Assembly (NCBI RefSeq): GCF_002224125.1
Contig: NZ_NCSM01000010.1
Coordinates: 62,001 to 126,000 of the forward strand
From: Streptomyces sp. NBS 14/10
GTDB taxonomy: Bacteria; Actinomycetota; Actinomycetes; Streptomycetales; Streptomycetaceae
Length of the DNA stretch: 64,000 bases
Direction: 5' to 3'
Shown here: piece after piece, positions 34,793 through 44,274 of the stretch
How the letters are laid out: each line of letters begins with the position of its first letter
Numbering within the stretch: position 1 is the first letter of the stretch
Notes under the pieces: generated by a model
What the model was told of the DNA's origin: nothing
Databases searched by the model: none
Seen by the model: the letters and a program-made list of their open reading frames with translations, nothing else
Made by a program: the position numbers and the translations under genes

Positions 34793-37700
34793 TCACCTGA
34801 CGCTCGCCGCGGCCCCCACCGGGGAAGCAGCCGCCGCCAGGGCACGGCCCTCCCCGGCCTCGCGCTCCAGCATCCGCCGGAATGCGCCATCCTCTGCGGC
34901 GAGTTGGGCGTACGGACCGTGCTGCACGGCCCGGCCCCTGTCCAGCACGACGACCTCGTCGACCGCCTCCAGACCAGCCAGCCGATGGGTGATCAGCACG
35001 GTCGTACGCCCCCGTGTGGCGGACAGCAGATCGGCCGTCAGCGCGTCGGCCGTCGGCAGATCCAGGTGCTCGGCGGGCTCGTCGAGCACCAGCACCGGGA
35101 AGTCCGCGAGCAGCGCGCGGGCCAGGGCGAGCCGCTGGCGCTGCCCGCCGGACAGTCGCGCGCCCGACTCGCCGACCAGCGTGTCCAGGCCGTCGGGCAG
35201 CCCGTCCACCCACTCCAGCAGCCGGGCCGCGGCCAGCGCCTCGCGCAGTTCGCCGTCGCTCGCGCCGGTGCGGGCCAGGCGAAGGTTCTCGCGCAGCGAG
35301 CTGTCGAAGATATGCGCGTCCTGGGCGCACAGCCCCACCAACCGCCGTACCGCGTCGGGGTCCATGGCCGCGGTGTCGTGGCCCGCGAGGGTGTACGTGC
35401 CCGTCCGCGGGTCCAGGAAGCGGAGCAGTACGTGGGCGAGGGTGGTCTTGCCCGAGCCGGACGGGCCGACGACGGCGATCCGGCGGCCCGGGCGCAGCTC
35501 CAGGTCGAACCCGTTCAGGGCGGTTTCGGACCGGCCCGGATACCGGGCCGAGATCCCGCTCAGCACCAGTGGATACGCCCCTTGCGGGGTCTCCGTGGCC
35601 GCCGGGGCCGGCCCGGCCGAGCCCTGTTCCGGCGCCCCGTCCGCCCCGTCAGCCACGTGGCACACCCGCCGCGCGGCCCGCCGCACCCGCTGGCGGTGCT
35701 GCACGGCCAGCGGCAGCCCCGCGACCGCCTCGAACGCGGCGAGCGGCATGAGCACCACGACGGCCAGCCAGACCCCGTGGAGCCGGCCGTCGGCCACCGC
35801 CCGCACACCGACGAGCGCCGCGGCGGCCACGGTCAGCCCGCAGGCCAGCGCGGACAGTCCGGCGCCCACGCCAGTGGCGGCCGCGCCCCGCCGGGCGATC
35901 CGGGTGAGGTTGCCGTCGGCGCGGCGCACCTCGTCCAGCCGGCGCGGCAGCGCACCGGCGACGGTCAACTCGGCGGTGCCGGTGAGCAAATCGACGACCT
36001 GGGCCGACAGCGCGCCGCGCGCCGGAGCCAGCCGGCGCTCCGCATGGCGGGCCACCGCCCCGGAGACAAGGGGCGCCACGACCCCCGCCAGCAGAAGTCC
36101 GGCCGCCAGCACGGCGCCCGCCTCCGGCAGCAGCCAGCCGGTGAAGCCGACGGAGGCCACGCCCACGGCCAGCGCGGCGCCGACGGGCAGCAGCCAGCGC
36201 AGGAAGTAGTCCTGAAGGGCGTCCACGTCGGCGACCAGCCGGGAGAGCAGATCGCCGCGCCGGGTGTCCTTCAGCCCGACCGGCGCCAGCCGCTCCAGCC
36301 TGCGGTACACCGCGACCCGCAGCTCGGCCAGCACCCGCAGCACGGCGTCGTGCGAGACCAGGCGCTCGGCGTAGCGGAAGACGGCCCGGCCGATCCCGAA
36401 CGCGCGGGTCGCGGTGACCGCGACCATCAGATAGAGCACGGGGGGCTGCTGTGACGCGCGGGAGATCAGCCATCCGGAGACGGCCATCAGCCCGACGGCG
36501 CTGCCCAGCGCGAGGGTCCCGAGCAGCAGCGCGAGCCCGAACCGCCCCCGCCAGGCCCGCCCCGACTCCCGCACCCAGGCCAGCGGCGAGCGGCGCTCCG
36601 ATACGTGGTGCTCCTCGTACGCAGACGGGGAGTCGGGGGCTTCACGGTCGGTGCCCTGGTGCGCGCCGTCCGCCGGGACGGTGCTCGGGGCCGCCGCGAC
36701 CGGGGGCGCGGCTGTGGGTCCTGGCAGCCGCACCACATGGTCGGCGAGGGGCAGCAGCGCCGGGCGGTGGACGACCAGGAGGACCGTACGGCCCTCGGCC
36801 AGCCGCCGTACCGCCTCGACGACCGCCGCCTCCGTCTCCCCGTCCAGGCCCGCGGTCGGCTCGTCGAGCAGCAGCACCGGCCGGTCGGCCAGGAACGCGC
36901 GCGCCAGCGCGATCCGCTGCCGCTGCCCCGCGGACAAGCCCGCGCCCATCTCGCCGAGGCGGGTGTCGGCCCCGTGCGGCAGCGCGTCGACGAAGCCGAG
37001 CGCGCCCGCATCCCGCAGCGCGGCCCGTACGGCGGTGTCATCGGCGTCCGGCCGCGCCAGCCGTACGTTCTCGGCGACCGTCCCGGCGAACAGATACGGG
37101 CGCTGGGGCACCCAGGCGACCTGGCCGCGCCAGCTGTCGAGGTCGAGCGACGCCAGGTCCCGGCCCGCGACCAGCACCCGGCCCGCGGCCGGCTCGGCGA
37201 ATCCCAGCAGGGCGTTCAGCAGCGTGGTCTTGCCCGCCCCGCTGGGGCCGACGACGGCCACCGTCTCGCCCGGCGCGATCTCGAACGAGGTCTCGGCCAG
37301 GGACGGCTCGGCGCGGCCCGGGTGGCGGACCACCAGACCCGCCACGCTCAGCGCGGCGCCCCGGGCGTCCGGGGCGGGCTCGGCGCCGGTGGCCCTGGGC
37401 TCCCGTTCGAGGACCGCGAAGACCTCGTCCGCGGCGGTCAGCCCTTCCGCCGCCGCGTGGTACTGCGCGCCCACCTGCCGCAGCGGCAGATACGCCTCGG
37501 GGGCGAGGACGAGCACCACCAGCCCTGTATAGAGGTCCAGCTCGCCGTGGACCAGCCGCATACCGATGCCGACCGCGACGAGGGCGACCGACACGGTGGA
37601 GAGCAGTTCGAGCGCGAAGGAGGACAGGAAGGCCAGCCGCAGGGTGCGCAGCGTGGCCCGCCGGTAGTCGGCGGTGATGGCGCGGATCGACGCGGCCTGG

Positions 37701-38458
37701 GCCTTGGCGCGGCCGAAGACCTTGAGGGTGGGCAGTCCGGCGACGACGTCCAGGAAGTGTCCGGACAGCCGGGACAGCAGCCGCCACTGACGGTCCATCC
37801 GGGACTGGGTGGCCCAGCCGATGAGGATCATGAAGAGCGGGATCAGCGGCAGCGTGGCGGCGATGATCAGGGCCGAGACCCAGTCGGCGGTGACGATCCG
37901 GGCGAGCACCGCCACCGGTACCACCACGGCCAGGCCCAACTGCGGCAGATAGCGGGCGAAGTAGTCGTCCAGAGCGTCGATGCCCCGGGTGGCGAGAGTG
38001 GTGAGCTCGCCCGTACCGCCCGTACCGCCCGTGCCGCCCGTGCCGCCCGTGCCGCCCGCCGCGCCCGCACCGCCGGTACCGCCCGGCGCGCCCAGCCGAT
38101 CGGGCCCGGGCCGGTCGGGTCCCGTCCGCTCAGGCCCCAGCCGTACCGCATGGGCGAGCAGCCGCAGCCGTAGCTCGGACTTGACGGCCGCCCCGGCCCG
38201 ATGGGCGGCCAGTTCGGTCAGCCAGGCGACCGCGGCGCGGCCGACGGCGACGGCCGCCAGCAGCGCCAGCGGGCGCCCGAGCTCCCCGGTCGCCGCCCCG
38301 TGGACGAAGGCGGCGACCACCACCTCGGCGATCAGCATGGCCTGTGCCACCACAAGCCCCGCCGACACCAGCCCCAACGCCACGGACGCGGCGAGGAACA
38401 GACGGGTCGCCCGGGCCTGGCGCAGCAGCCGGGGGTCGATTGGTTTCACGTGAAACAC
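34793..38458 (-). CDS. cydDC: Fused thiol reductant ABC exporter CydD-CydC
   Basis: A 1221-residue fusion of two ABC half-exporters, needed to export cysteine/glutathione-type thiols and assemble cytochrome bd. The CydD half spans about residues 1-560 with six helices, Walker A GPSGAGKT, signature LSAGQRQR and Walker B LLLDEPTAGLD. The CydC half spans about 600-1200 with GPSGSGKT, LSGGQRQR and VLVLDEPAEHLD. In the CydD half, a Gly/Thr tract is encoded by a 9-bp tandem repeat at 38010-38054. The start is the GTG at 38458, only 13 bases after cydB. The first codons contain a perfect parS core. Confidence 0.95.
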   Translation of the reverse strand: MFHVKPIDPRLLRQARATRLFLAASVALGLVSAGLVVAQAMLIAEVVVAAFVHGAATGELGRPLALLAAVAVGRAAVAWLTELAAHRAGAAVKSELRLRLLAHAVRLGPERTGPDRPGPDRLGAPGGTGGAGAAGGTGGTGGTGGTGGTGELTTLATRGIDALDDYFARYLPQLGLAVVVPVAVLARIVTADWVSALIIAATLPLIPLFMILIGWATQSRMDRQWRLLSRLSGHFLDVVAGLPTLKVFGRAKAQAASIRAITADYRRATLRTLRLAFLSSFALELLSTVSVALVAVGIGMRLVHGELDLYTGLVVLVLAPEAYLPLRQVGAQYHAAAEGLTAADEVFAVLEREPRATGAEPAPDARGAALSVAGLVVRHPGRAEPSLAETSFEIAPGETVAVVGPSGAGKTTLLNALLGFAEPAAGRVLVAGRDLASLDLDSWRGQVAWVPQRPYLFAGTVAENVRLARPDADDTAVRAALRDAGALGFVDALPHGADTRLGEMGAGLSAGQRQRIALARAFLADRPVLLLDEPTAGLDGETEAAVVEAVRRLAEGRTVLLVVHRPALLPLADHVVRLPGPTAAPPVAAAPSTVPADGAHQGTDREAPDSPSAYEEHHVSERRSPLAWVRESGRAWRGRFGLALLLGTLALGSAVGLMAVSGWLISRASQQPPVLYLMVAVTATRAFGIGRAVFRYAERLVSHDAVLRVLAELRVAVYRRLERLAPVGLKDTRRGDLLSRLVADVDALQDYFLRWLLPVGAALAVGVASVGFTGWLLPEAGAVLAAGLLLAGVVAPLVSGAVARHAERRLAPARGALSAQVVDLLTGTAELTVAGALPRRLDEVRRADGNLTRIARRGAAATGVGAGLSALACGLTVAAAALVGVRAVADGRLHGVWLAVVVLMPLAAFEAVAGLPLAVQHRQRVRRAARRVCHVADGADGAPEQGSAGPAPAATETPQGAYPLVLSGISARYPGRSETALNGFDLELRPGRRIAVVGPSGSGKTTLAHVLLRFLDPRTGTYTLAGHDTAAMDPDAVRRLVGLCAQDAHIFDSSLRENLRLARTGASDGELREALAAARLLEWVDGLPDGLDTLVGESGARLSGGQRQRLALARALLADFPVLVLDEPAEHLDLPTADALTADLLSATRGRTTVLITHRLAGLEAVDEVVVLDRGRAVQHGPYAQLAAEDGAFRRMLEREAGEGRALAAAASPVGAAASVR
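38010..38054. repeat. Five tandem 9-bp units inside cydDC
   Basis: Five consecutive copies of CCCGT(A/G)CCG, reading as Gly-Thr-Gly repeats in the minus-strand protein, lie in a loop of the CydD half just before ELTTLATRG. They look like recent expansion of a flexible linker and may vary in number among strains. Confidence 0.85.
38443..38456. promoter_or_regulatory. parS: parS site (ParB binding) at the cydDC start
   Basis: GTTTCACGTGAAAC is a perfect 14-bp palindrome identical to the core of the actinobacterial parS consensus; the flanks give GG...CA, one mismatch from the full 16-mer. Streptomyces carries about twenty such sites clustered around oriC for ParB loading and chromosome segregation. 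Here the site supplies codons 2 to 6 of cydDC. Confidence 0.92.
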
Positions 38459-38471
38459 ACCACCCGCGGGG

Positions 38472-39485
38472 TCAGTGACCGGTCGGCTCGGGGATGTGCT
38501 GGGTGCCGATCCGCTTACGGAAAACCCAGTACGTCCATGCCTGGTAGGCCATGATCAGCGGGGTCATCACGCCCGCGATCCAGGTCATGATCTTCAGCGT
38601 GTACGGGCTGGAGGCCGAGTCCGCCACGGTCAGGCTCCACCTCGGGTCCAGCGAGGACGGCATGACGTCGGGGAAGAGCGCGAGGAAGAGCATCGCGACC
38701 GCCGCGGCGATGGCCACCCCGGACAGGGCGAACGCCCAGCCCTCCCGCCCGCGCCGGTTCATCACCAGCGCCGCGAGCAGCGCGACCGCCGAGACCAGCA
38801 GCGCGGCCAGCGAACGCCCGTTGCCGCTGTCGTGCTGCGTCCAGCCGAGGAAGGCCACCGCGAGCACGGCGGCGACCGGGCCGAGCCCCGCCGCGAACCG
38901 CCGCGCCCGGGTCCGGATCTCCCCCACCGTCTTGAGCGAGGCGAACACGGCGCCGTGGAAGGTGAACAGCACCAGGGTGAGCGCCCCGCCGAGCAGGGCG
39001 TACGGGTTGACCAGATCGAGGAGGTCGCCGGCGTAGTTCTTGTCCGGCCCGATCGGCACCCCGCGCACCATGTTGGCGAAGATCGCGCCCCAGAGGAACG
39101 CGGGCAGCAGCGAGCACCAGAAGATCACGTTCTCCCAGTTGCGCTGCCAGCGCTCCTCGGGGCGCTTGTGCCGGTACTCGAAGGCGACGCCGCGCAGGAT
39201 CAGACAGACCAGAATCGCGAGCAGTGGCAGATAGAAGCCGCTGAAGAGCGTGGCGTACCAGTCGGGGAAGGCCGCGAAGGTCGCGCCGCCCGCCGTGATC
39301 AGCCAGACCTCGTTGCCGTCCCAGACCGGGCCGATGGTGTTGATGAGCACCCGGCGTTCCGTACGGTTCCGGGCCAGCGGCTTGGTCAGCACGCCGATGC
39401 CGAAGTCGAAGCCCTCGAGGAAGAAGTAGCCGGTCCACAGGACGGCGATCAGTACGAACCAGACGTCGTGAAGATGCAGTGACAT
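38472..39485 (-). CDS. cydB: Cytochrome bd quinol oxidase subunit II
   Basis: A 337-residue membrane protein with about eight helices. It begins MSLHLHDVWFVLIAVLWTGYFFLEGFDFGIG, a strongly conserved CydB start, and contains GPVWDGNEVWLITAGGATFAAFP. It pairs with CydA to form the high-affinity cytochrome bd oxidase, which reduces oxygen to water with menaquinol under low oxygen. It lies 21 bases after cydA and 13 bases before cydDC, forming one operon under the Rex-type operator upstream of cydA. Confidence 0.97.
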   Translation of the reverse strand: MSLHLHDVWFVLIAVLWTGYFFLEGFDFGIGVLTKPLARNRTERRVLINTIGPVWDGNEVWLITAGGATFAAFPDWYATLFSGFYLPLLAILVCLILRGVAFEYRHKRPEERWQRNWENVIFWCSLLPAFLWGAIFANMVRGVPIGPDKNYAGDLLDLVNPYALLGGALTLVLFTFHGAVFASLKTVGEIRTRARRFAAGLGPVAAVLAVAFLGWTQHDSGNGRSLAALLVSAVALLAALVMNRRGREGWAFALSGVAIAAAVAMLFLALFPDVMPSSLDPRWSLTVADSASSPYTLKIMTWIAGVMTPLIMAYQAWTYWVFRKRIGTQHIPEPTGH

Positions 39486-39506
39486 GGCTTTCTCCGGTTA
39501 GTACGT

Positions 39507-41111
39507 TCAGTACGCGAAGGTCAGCGGCTTGTCGGCGTCGTCGTCGGCGGAGGCGTCGTGCTCCCCCGTCGCCCCCGCGCCCGGTCCGCCGGAGGGCAGC
39601 CGCAGCCGGGGGTCCTTGGCCGGTGGCTTCTCATCGGTGTCCGGCCCGGCCTTGGCGTACTTGGTCAGCAGCCGCACCTCCACGACCGCGAGCACGCCGT
39701 ACAGCAGCGTGAAGACGCCCAGGGAGATGAGGACTTCGGTCCGGCTGACGCCGGGGGAGACCGCGTCGGCGGTCTTCATCAGCCCGTACACCACCCACGG
39801 CTGACGCCCCATCTCGGTGAAGATCCAGCCGAAGGAGTTGGCGATCAGCGGGAAGCCCATGGTCAGGATGCCGATCCGCCAGGACCACTTGGTCAGCAAG
39901 GGGCTCATCTCGCGCCCCTTGGTGAGCATGAGCCGCGGCACCTCGTCCTCCCCGGTGCGGAAGGCGGGCGACAGCCACTTCTTGCGCCGGGTCGTCCACA
40001 GCCCGATCAGCGCGGCGACGAACGAGGTCATCCCGAAGCCGATCATCAGCCGGAAGCCCCAGTAGGTCATGAAGATGCTGGGGATGTAGTCCTCGGGCTG
40101 CCCGCCGTAGGCGGCGGCCTCCCGCGCGGCCACGTCGTTGATGCCGGGGACGGAGTCGGTGAAGTTGCTGTGCGCGAGGAACGACAGCATCCCGGGGACC
40201 TCCAGCTCGACGCTGTTGTGCCCCTTGCTCACATCGCCGACGGCGAAGACCGAGAAGGGCGCGGGCGCCTGGGTGTCCCACAGCGCCTCCGCCGCGGCCA
40301 TCTTCATCGGCTGCTGCTCGAACATCACCTTGCCGAGCTGGTCGCCGCTGATCGCGGTGCCCATACCCGCGATCACTGCGACGACCAGACCGACGCGCAG
40401 CGACGACCGCATCGCGCCGACCTGCTTCTTCTGCTTCTCGCCGAGCTCCTCGCCGCGGTCCTGGCGGCGCTTGGCCCGCCAGAGGTGGAAGGAGGAGATG
40501 CCCACCATGAAGGCGGCGCCGGTGAGGAAGGCGGCGGTGAGGGTGTGGAAGACCACGACCAGGGTGGTGTTCTGGGTCAGCACCGCCCAGATGTCGGTGA
40601 GCCGCGCCTTGCCGGTGGCCTTGTCGATGGCGTAGCCGGTCGGGTGCTGCATCCACGAGTTGGCGGCGAGGATGAAGTACGAGGACAGGACGGTGCCCAG
40701 CGCGACGATCCAGATGCAGGCACAGTGGATCTTCTTCGGCAGCTTGTCCCAGCCGAAGATCCACAGTCCGATGAAGGTGGACTCGAAGAAGAAGGCGAGC
40801 AGCGCCTCCATGGCGAGCGGGGCGCCGAAGACATCGCCGACGAACCGCGAGTAGTCCGACCAGTTCATGCCGAACTGGAACTCCTGGACGAGGCCGGTGA
40901 CCACGCCCATCGCGATGTTGATCAGGAAGAGCTTGCCCCAGAACTTGGTCGCGTGGAAGTACTTCTCCTTGCCGGTGCGGATCCAGGCCGTCTCCAGACC
41001 GGCGGTCATGGCCGCGAGAGAAATCGTGAGCGGGACGAAGAGGAAGTGGTAGACGGTGGTGATGCCGAACTGCCATCGCGCCAGCGTCTCCGGCGCCAGA
41101 GCCAGATCCAC
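39507..41111 (-). CDS. cydA: Cytochrome bd quinol oxidase subunit I
   Basis: A 534-residue haem-bearing subunit. His22 in TTVYHFLFVPLTI is the axial ligand at the oxygen-reducing site, and VVFHTLTAAFLTGAAFMVG holds the second haem histidine. The quinol-binding Q loop is of the short type, followed by EVPGMLSFLAH and GRQPWVVYGLMKT. The C-terminal 60 residues are hydrophilic and charged, ending DADKPLTFAY. The GTG start at 41111 is preceded by AAGGAGAG. The operator TTGTGAACGTATTCACAT lies about 70 bases upstream, predicting repression by Rex at low NADH/NAD ratio. Confidence 0.97.
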   Translation of the reverse strand: MDLALAPETLARWQFGITTVYHFLFVPLTISLAAMTAGLETAWIRTGKEKYFHATKFWGKLFLINIAMGVVTGLVQEFQFGMNWSDYSRFVGDVFGAPLAMEALLAFFFESTFIGLWIFGWDKLPKKIHCACIWIVALGTVLSSYFILAANSWMQHPTGYAIDKATGKARLTDIWAVLTQNTTLVVVFHTLTAAFLTGAAFMVGISSFHLWRAKRRQDRGEELGEKQKKQVGAMRSSLRVGLVVAVIAGMGTAISGDQLGKVMFEQQPMKMAAAEALWDTQAPAPFSVFAVGDVSKGHNSVELEVPGMLSFLAHSNFTDSVPGINDVAAREAAAYGGQPEDYIPSIFMTYWGFRLMIGFGMTSFVAALIGLWTTRRKKWLSPAFRTGEDEVPRLMLTKGREMSPLLTKWSWRIGILTMGFPLIANSFGWIFTEMGRQPWVVYGLMKTADAVSPGVSRTEVLISLGVFTLLYGVLAVVEVRLLTKYAKAGPDTDEKPPAKDPRLRLPSGGPGAGATGEHDASADDDADKPLTFAY

Positions 41112-41181
41112 GGGAATCTCTCCTTACGGTCTTGCCCGGTCGTGCCCACCGCAGGGGTCGCCTGCGGCCCCACAGGGGAGC

Positions 41182-41205
41182 TTGTGAACGTATTCACATT
41201 CACAA
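41182..41205 (-). promoter_or_regulatory. Rex operator upstream of cydA
   Basis: TGTGAACGTATTCACA at 41183-41198 is a perfect inverted repeat and fits the known Rex operator of Streptomyces (TGTGAACGNNTTCACA). A second, overlapping TTCACAA at 41199-41205 forms a wider repeat with TTGTGAA at 41182-41188. It lies 71 bases upstream of the cydA start. Rex senses the NADH/NAD balance and releases the cyd operon when oxygen is limiting. Confidence 0.9.
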
Positions 41206-41224
41206 GCAAGGATACGCACACACA

Positions 41225-41260
41225 TACGCCCCTTCTCACCGGGGGGGTGGAAGGGGCGTA
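41225..41260. terminator. Strong stem-loop between hisC and the cydA promoter
   Basis: TACGCCCCTTC (41225-41235) pairs exactly with GAAGGGGCGTA (41250-41260), and CACC with GGTG extends the stem above a bulged T, with a five-G loop. It lies about 80 bases after the hisC stop on the minus strand and likely terminates hisC before the cyd promoter. Confidence 0.8.
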
Positions 41261-41341
41261 AGCGGAACGTATCGGTAGGATCCGATCGGCATCTCTGCTG
41301 GTTACGGGGCGTTGGCTGCTCGCCGGCGACCCCGTGGCGCG

Positions 41342-42421
41342 TCACAACTCCTTGCGGAACTCCTCGGCGACGCGCAGGAAGACGTCGTTCGCCTCGTCCT
41401 CGCCTATCGTCACCCGCACCCCCTCGCCCGCGAACGGGCGCACCACCACGCCCGCCGCCTCGCACGCCGCCGCGAAGTCCACCGTGCGCTCCCCCAGCCG
41501 CAGCCAGACGAAGTTCGCCTGCGATGTGGGCACCGTCCACCCCTGCCCGGCCAGCGCCTCGCTCACCCGCGCCCGCTCCGCGACCAGCGCCTCCACCCGC
41601 TCGCGCAGCGCGTCCTCGCTGCGCAGCGAGGCCACCGCAGCGTCCTGCGCCAGCTGGCTGACCCCGAAGGGCACCGCCGTCTTGCGCAGCGCGGCCGCGA
41701 CCGGCTCATGCGCGATCGCGAAGCCGACGCGCAGCCCCGCCAGACCGTACGCCTTGGAGAAGGTACGCAGCACGCACACATTGGGCCGCTCCCGGTACAG
41801 CTCGATGCCGTTCGGCACCCGCTCGTCCCGGATGAACTCGATATACGCCTCGTCCAGCACCACCAGCACATCGTTCGGCACCCGGTCCAGGAAGCGCGTA
41901 AGACCGTCCCGGCCCACCACCGTGCCCGTCGGGTTGTTGGGGTTGCAGACGAAAATCAGCCGGGTGCGCTCGGTGACCGCGTCCGCCATCGCGTCCAGGT
42001 CGTGCACCTCGCCGTCGGTCAGCGGCACCCGCACCGACGTCGCCCCGGAGATCTGCGAGATGATCGGATATGCCTCGAAGGACCGCCAGGCGTACATCAC
42101 CTCGTCGCCCGGCCCGGCCGTCGACTGCACCAGCTGCTGGGCCACGCCGACCGAGCCGGTGCCGGTGGCCAGGTGCTCGGGCGGCACATCGAAGCGCTCG
42201 GCGAGCTCGGCCATCAGAGCCGTGCAGGCCATATCGGGGTAGCGGTTGAAGGAGGCGGCGGCGGCCGTCGCGGTCTCCAGCACCCCGGCGAGCGGGGGAT
42301 AGGGGTTCTCGTTCGAGGACAGCTTGAAGGCCGTCGGCCCGTCCGCCGCGGCCGGCTTACCGGGCTTGTACGTCGGAATGCCGTCCAGCGCGGCACGCAG
42401 CTTGGGGCTCTTCTCAGTCAC
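41342..42421 (-). CDS. hisC: HisC/Pat-type aminotransferase (histidinol-phosphate or aromatic)
   Basis: A 359-residue class I/II aminotransferase from the GTG at 42421, which has GAGGAG upstream. [13 protein letters not shown] at the N-terminus, [22 protein letters not shown], and the PLP lysine in [15 protein letters not shown] are characteristic. The sequence resembles the mycobacterial hisC2/Pat protein that I remember at least as closely as a biosynthetic HisC, so phenylalanine or tyrosine transamination is an equally reasonable role. It is monocistronic, with a strong terminator after it. Confidence 0.85.
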   Translation of the reverse strand: MTEKSPKLRAALDGIPTYKPGKPAAADGPTAFKLSSNENPYPPLAGVLETATAAAASFNRYPDMACTALMAELAERFDVPPEHLATGTGSVGVAQQLVQSTAGPGDEVMYAWRSFEAYPIISQISGATSVRVPLTDGEVHDLDAMADAVTERTRLIFVCNPNNPTGTVVGRDGLTRFLDRVPNDVLVVLDEAYIEFIRDERVPNGIELYRERPNVCVLRTFSKAYGLAGLRVGFAIAHEPVAAALRKTAVPFGVSQLAQDAAVASLRSEDALRERVEALVAERARVSEALAGQGWTVPTSQANFVWLRLGERTVDFAAACEAAGVVVRPFAGEGVRVTIGEDEANDVFLRVAEEFRKEL

Positions 42422-42942
42422 CGCGGCTCCTCCTCGACCGTCCCGTCCGTGCGCGGCGCCCGCGCACGTCGATACCTCACACTGTATGAGGCATCCTGGG
42501 CCCGGCGTATCGCGGCGGGCGGGCCCTGGGACACGGGCCGTGAGAGCCCCGTATCCGGGGGTGCGAGAATCCCGGCGCGCGGGGTGCGCGGACCGGGCAC
42601 GCGATCCCGCGCCGCGGGCACACGGGGCCGGGCGCGAGCACACGGGGCCGGCCGACCGCGGCGCGGGATGCGTACAGCTGAGGGGGAGCGATTCCGCTTC
42701 TGCCGCGCGCCGGTGGCGAGCGCCCTGGCGCGCATCACCCATGCAGGTGAGTTGAGACCTCTTCGAGACAACGACCAATCGACAGGCGTGGATATGCCAG
42801 AGGCGACTACTGACCCACCCGAACCATCAACTGGCTTGATTTCCAAGGGAATTGGCCGAAGCGCTCATGCAGAAACGTGCCTTCGCAGAGCCGAGCGTAC
42901 CCCCGCGCGAAGGGGCCGCCCTCGCCCTACTATCGGCTCGCC
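42422..42942. promoter_or_regulatory. Gene-free 521-bp region between hisC and LacI gene
   Basis: The divergent promoters of hisC and the LacI-family gene must lie here. TACCTCA (42473-42479) and TGAGGCA (42487-42493) form an inverted repeat about 50 bases upstream of hisC, a possible operator. The right part (about 42760-42870) is notably AT-richer and probably holds the LacI promoter. Short open frames were seen, but none has coding-like composition. Confidence 0.45.
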
Positions 42943-44043
42943 ATGACAGCAGCAGGGAAGCACCAGGTGAGCCGGTCGACCGGCCGCCGGCTGACACGGG
43001 CGGGCATCCGGGACGTGGCCGCCGCAGCCGGGGTCTCGATCACGACCGTCTCCGACGCGCTCAACGGCAAGGGCCGGCTCCCGGACGCCACCCGCCGCCA
43101 TGTCCGCGAGGTCGCCGACCGGCTGGGCTACCGCCCTTCCGCCGCGGCCCGCACCCTCCGTACCGGCAAGTCCGGCCTCATCGGCCTGACCGTGACCACC
43201 TACGGGGATGAACCTTTCACCTTCACCGAATTCGCGTACTTCGCGGAGATGGCGCGCGCCGCCACCTCCGCCGCGTTAGCCCGCGGCTACGCCCTCGTCA
43301 TCCTGCCCGCCACCTCCCGCCACGACGTGTGGTCCAACGTCGCCCTCGACGGCACCGTCGTCATCGACCCCTCCGACCACGACCCCGTCGTCACCGAGCT
43401 GCTGCGCCAGGGCATCCCCGTGGTCAGCGACGGCCGCCCGGCCGGCACCCTCCCCGTCACCGCCTGGGTGGACAACGACCACGAGGCCGCCGTGCTCGGC
43501 CTGCTCGACCACCTCGCCGACTCCGGCGCCCGCCGCGTCGGACTGCTCACCGGCACCACCACCGACACCTACACCCGGCTGTCCACCACCGCGTATCTGC
43601 ACTGGTGCGACCGGGTCGGACAGGAGCCGGTGTACGAGGAGTACCCGGCCCACGACCCCTGTGCCGGAGCCGTCGCCGCCGACCGCCTGCTGGCCCGCCC
43701 CGACCGCCCCGACGCCGTCTACGGCCTGTTCGACCCCAACGGCACCGATCTGCTGGCCGCCGCCCGCCGCCACGGTCTGCGCGTCCCCGACGATCTGCTG
43801 CTGGTGTGCTGCAGCGAATCCGCGATCTACCGCACCACCGAGCCGCCCGTCACCACCCTCTCCCTCAAGCCCCGCCGGATCGGCACCGCCGCCGTACAGC
43901 TTCTGATCGACGCCATCGAGGGACCGGGTGCCGAGCACCCCGTCGAGCGGGTGATACCCACCGAACTGATCGTGCGGACGTCCTCGCAACGGCGTCCGCC
44001 ACGCACCACGGTGAGCGCGCCGCGCAGCCGTGCCGGAGGTTGA
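42943..44043 (+). CDS. LacI-family transcriptional regulator
   Basis: A 366-residue regulator with an N-terminal LacI helix-turn-helix at about residues 18-70 (IRDVAAAAGVSITTVSDALNGKGRL, then VREVADRLGYRPSAAARTLR) and a periplasmic-binding-protein-like effector domain. Effector-domain marks include VVIDPSDHDP, VDNDHEAAVLGLLDHL and the C-terminal TTLSLKPRRIGTAAVQLL. Codon 112 is TTA, the rare leucine codon read by the bldA tRNA, which suggests developmental control. No sugar transporter is adjacent, so its target is not clear from context. Confidence 0.9.
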   Translation: MTAAGKHQVSRSTGRRLTRAGIRDVAAAAGVSITTVSDALNGKGRLPDATRRHVREVADRLGYRPSAAARTLRTGKSGLIGLTVTTYGDEPFTFTEFAYFAEMARAATSAALARGYALVILPATSRHDVWSNVALDGTVVIDPSDHDPVVTELLRQGIPVVSDGRPAGTLPVTAWVDNDHEAAVLGLLDHLADSGARRVGLLTGTTTDTYTRLSTTAYLHWCDRVGQEPVYEEYPAHDPCAGAVAADRLLARPDRPDAVYGLFDPNGTDLLAAARRHGLRVPDDLLLVCCSESAIYRTTEPPVTTLSLKPRRIGTAAVQLLIDAIEGPGAEHPVERVIPTELIVRTSSQRRPPRTTVSAPRSRAGG

Positions 44044-44274
44044 CCTGAGGAAGACTTGAGGATGACGCGAGACGCACCCGAACCCGATCCGCTTTCCCTA
44101 CCGGGCCAATCCGGGATAAAAGACCGCCGAACCGGGATTGCGCCCCGATTGACGGCCCCCTGGTGCGTCACAAGCCCGTACGGTCATTCCTATGATGGGC
44201 GGACGACACCGCGGACCGCCCTCGACCAGGCATGGTCTACACGGTGGCACGGCGGCGCGATGGTGGAGGGGTCG

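Noticed and set aside
42760..42945. A small gene beginning near 42794 before the LacI gene
   Set aside because: Codon usage is AT-rich at third positions and the frame runs into the LacI start without a good ribosome-binding site; it is more likely promoter sequence.
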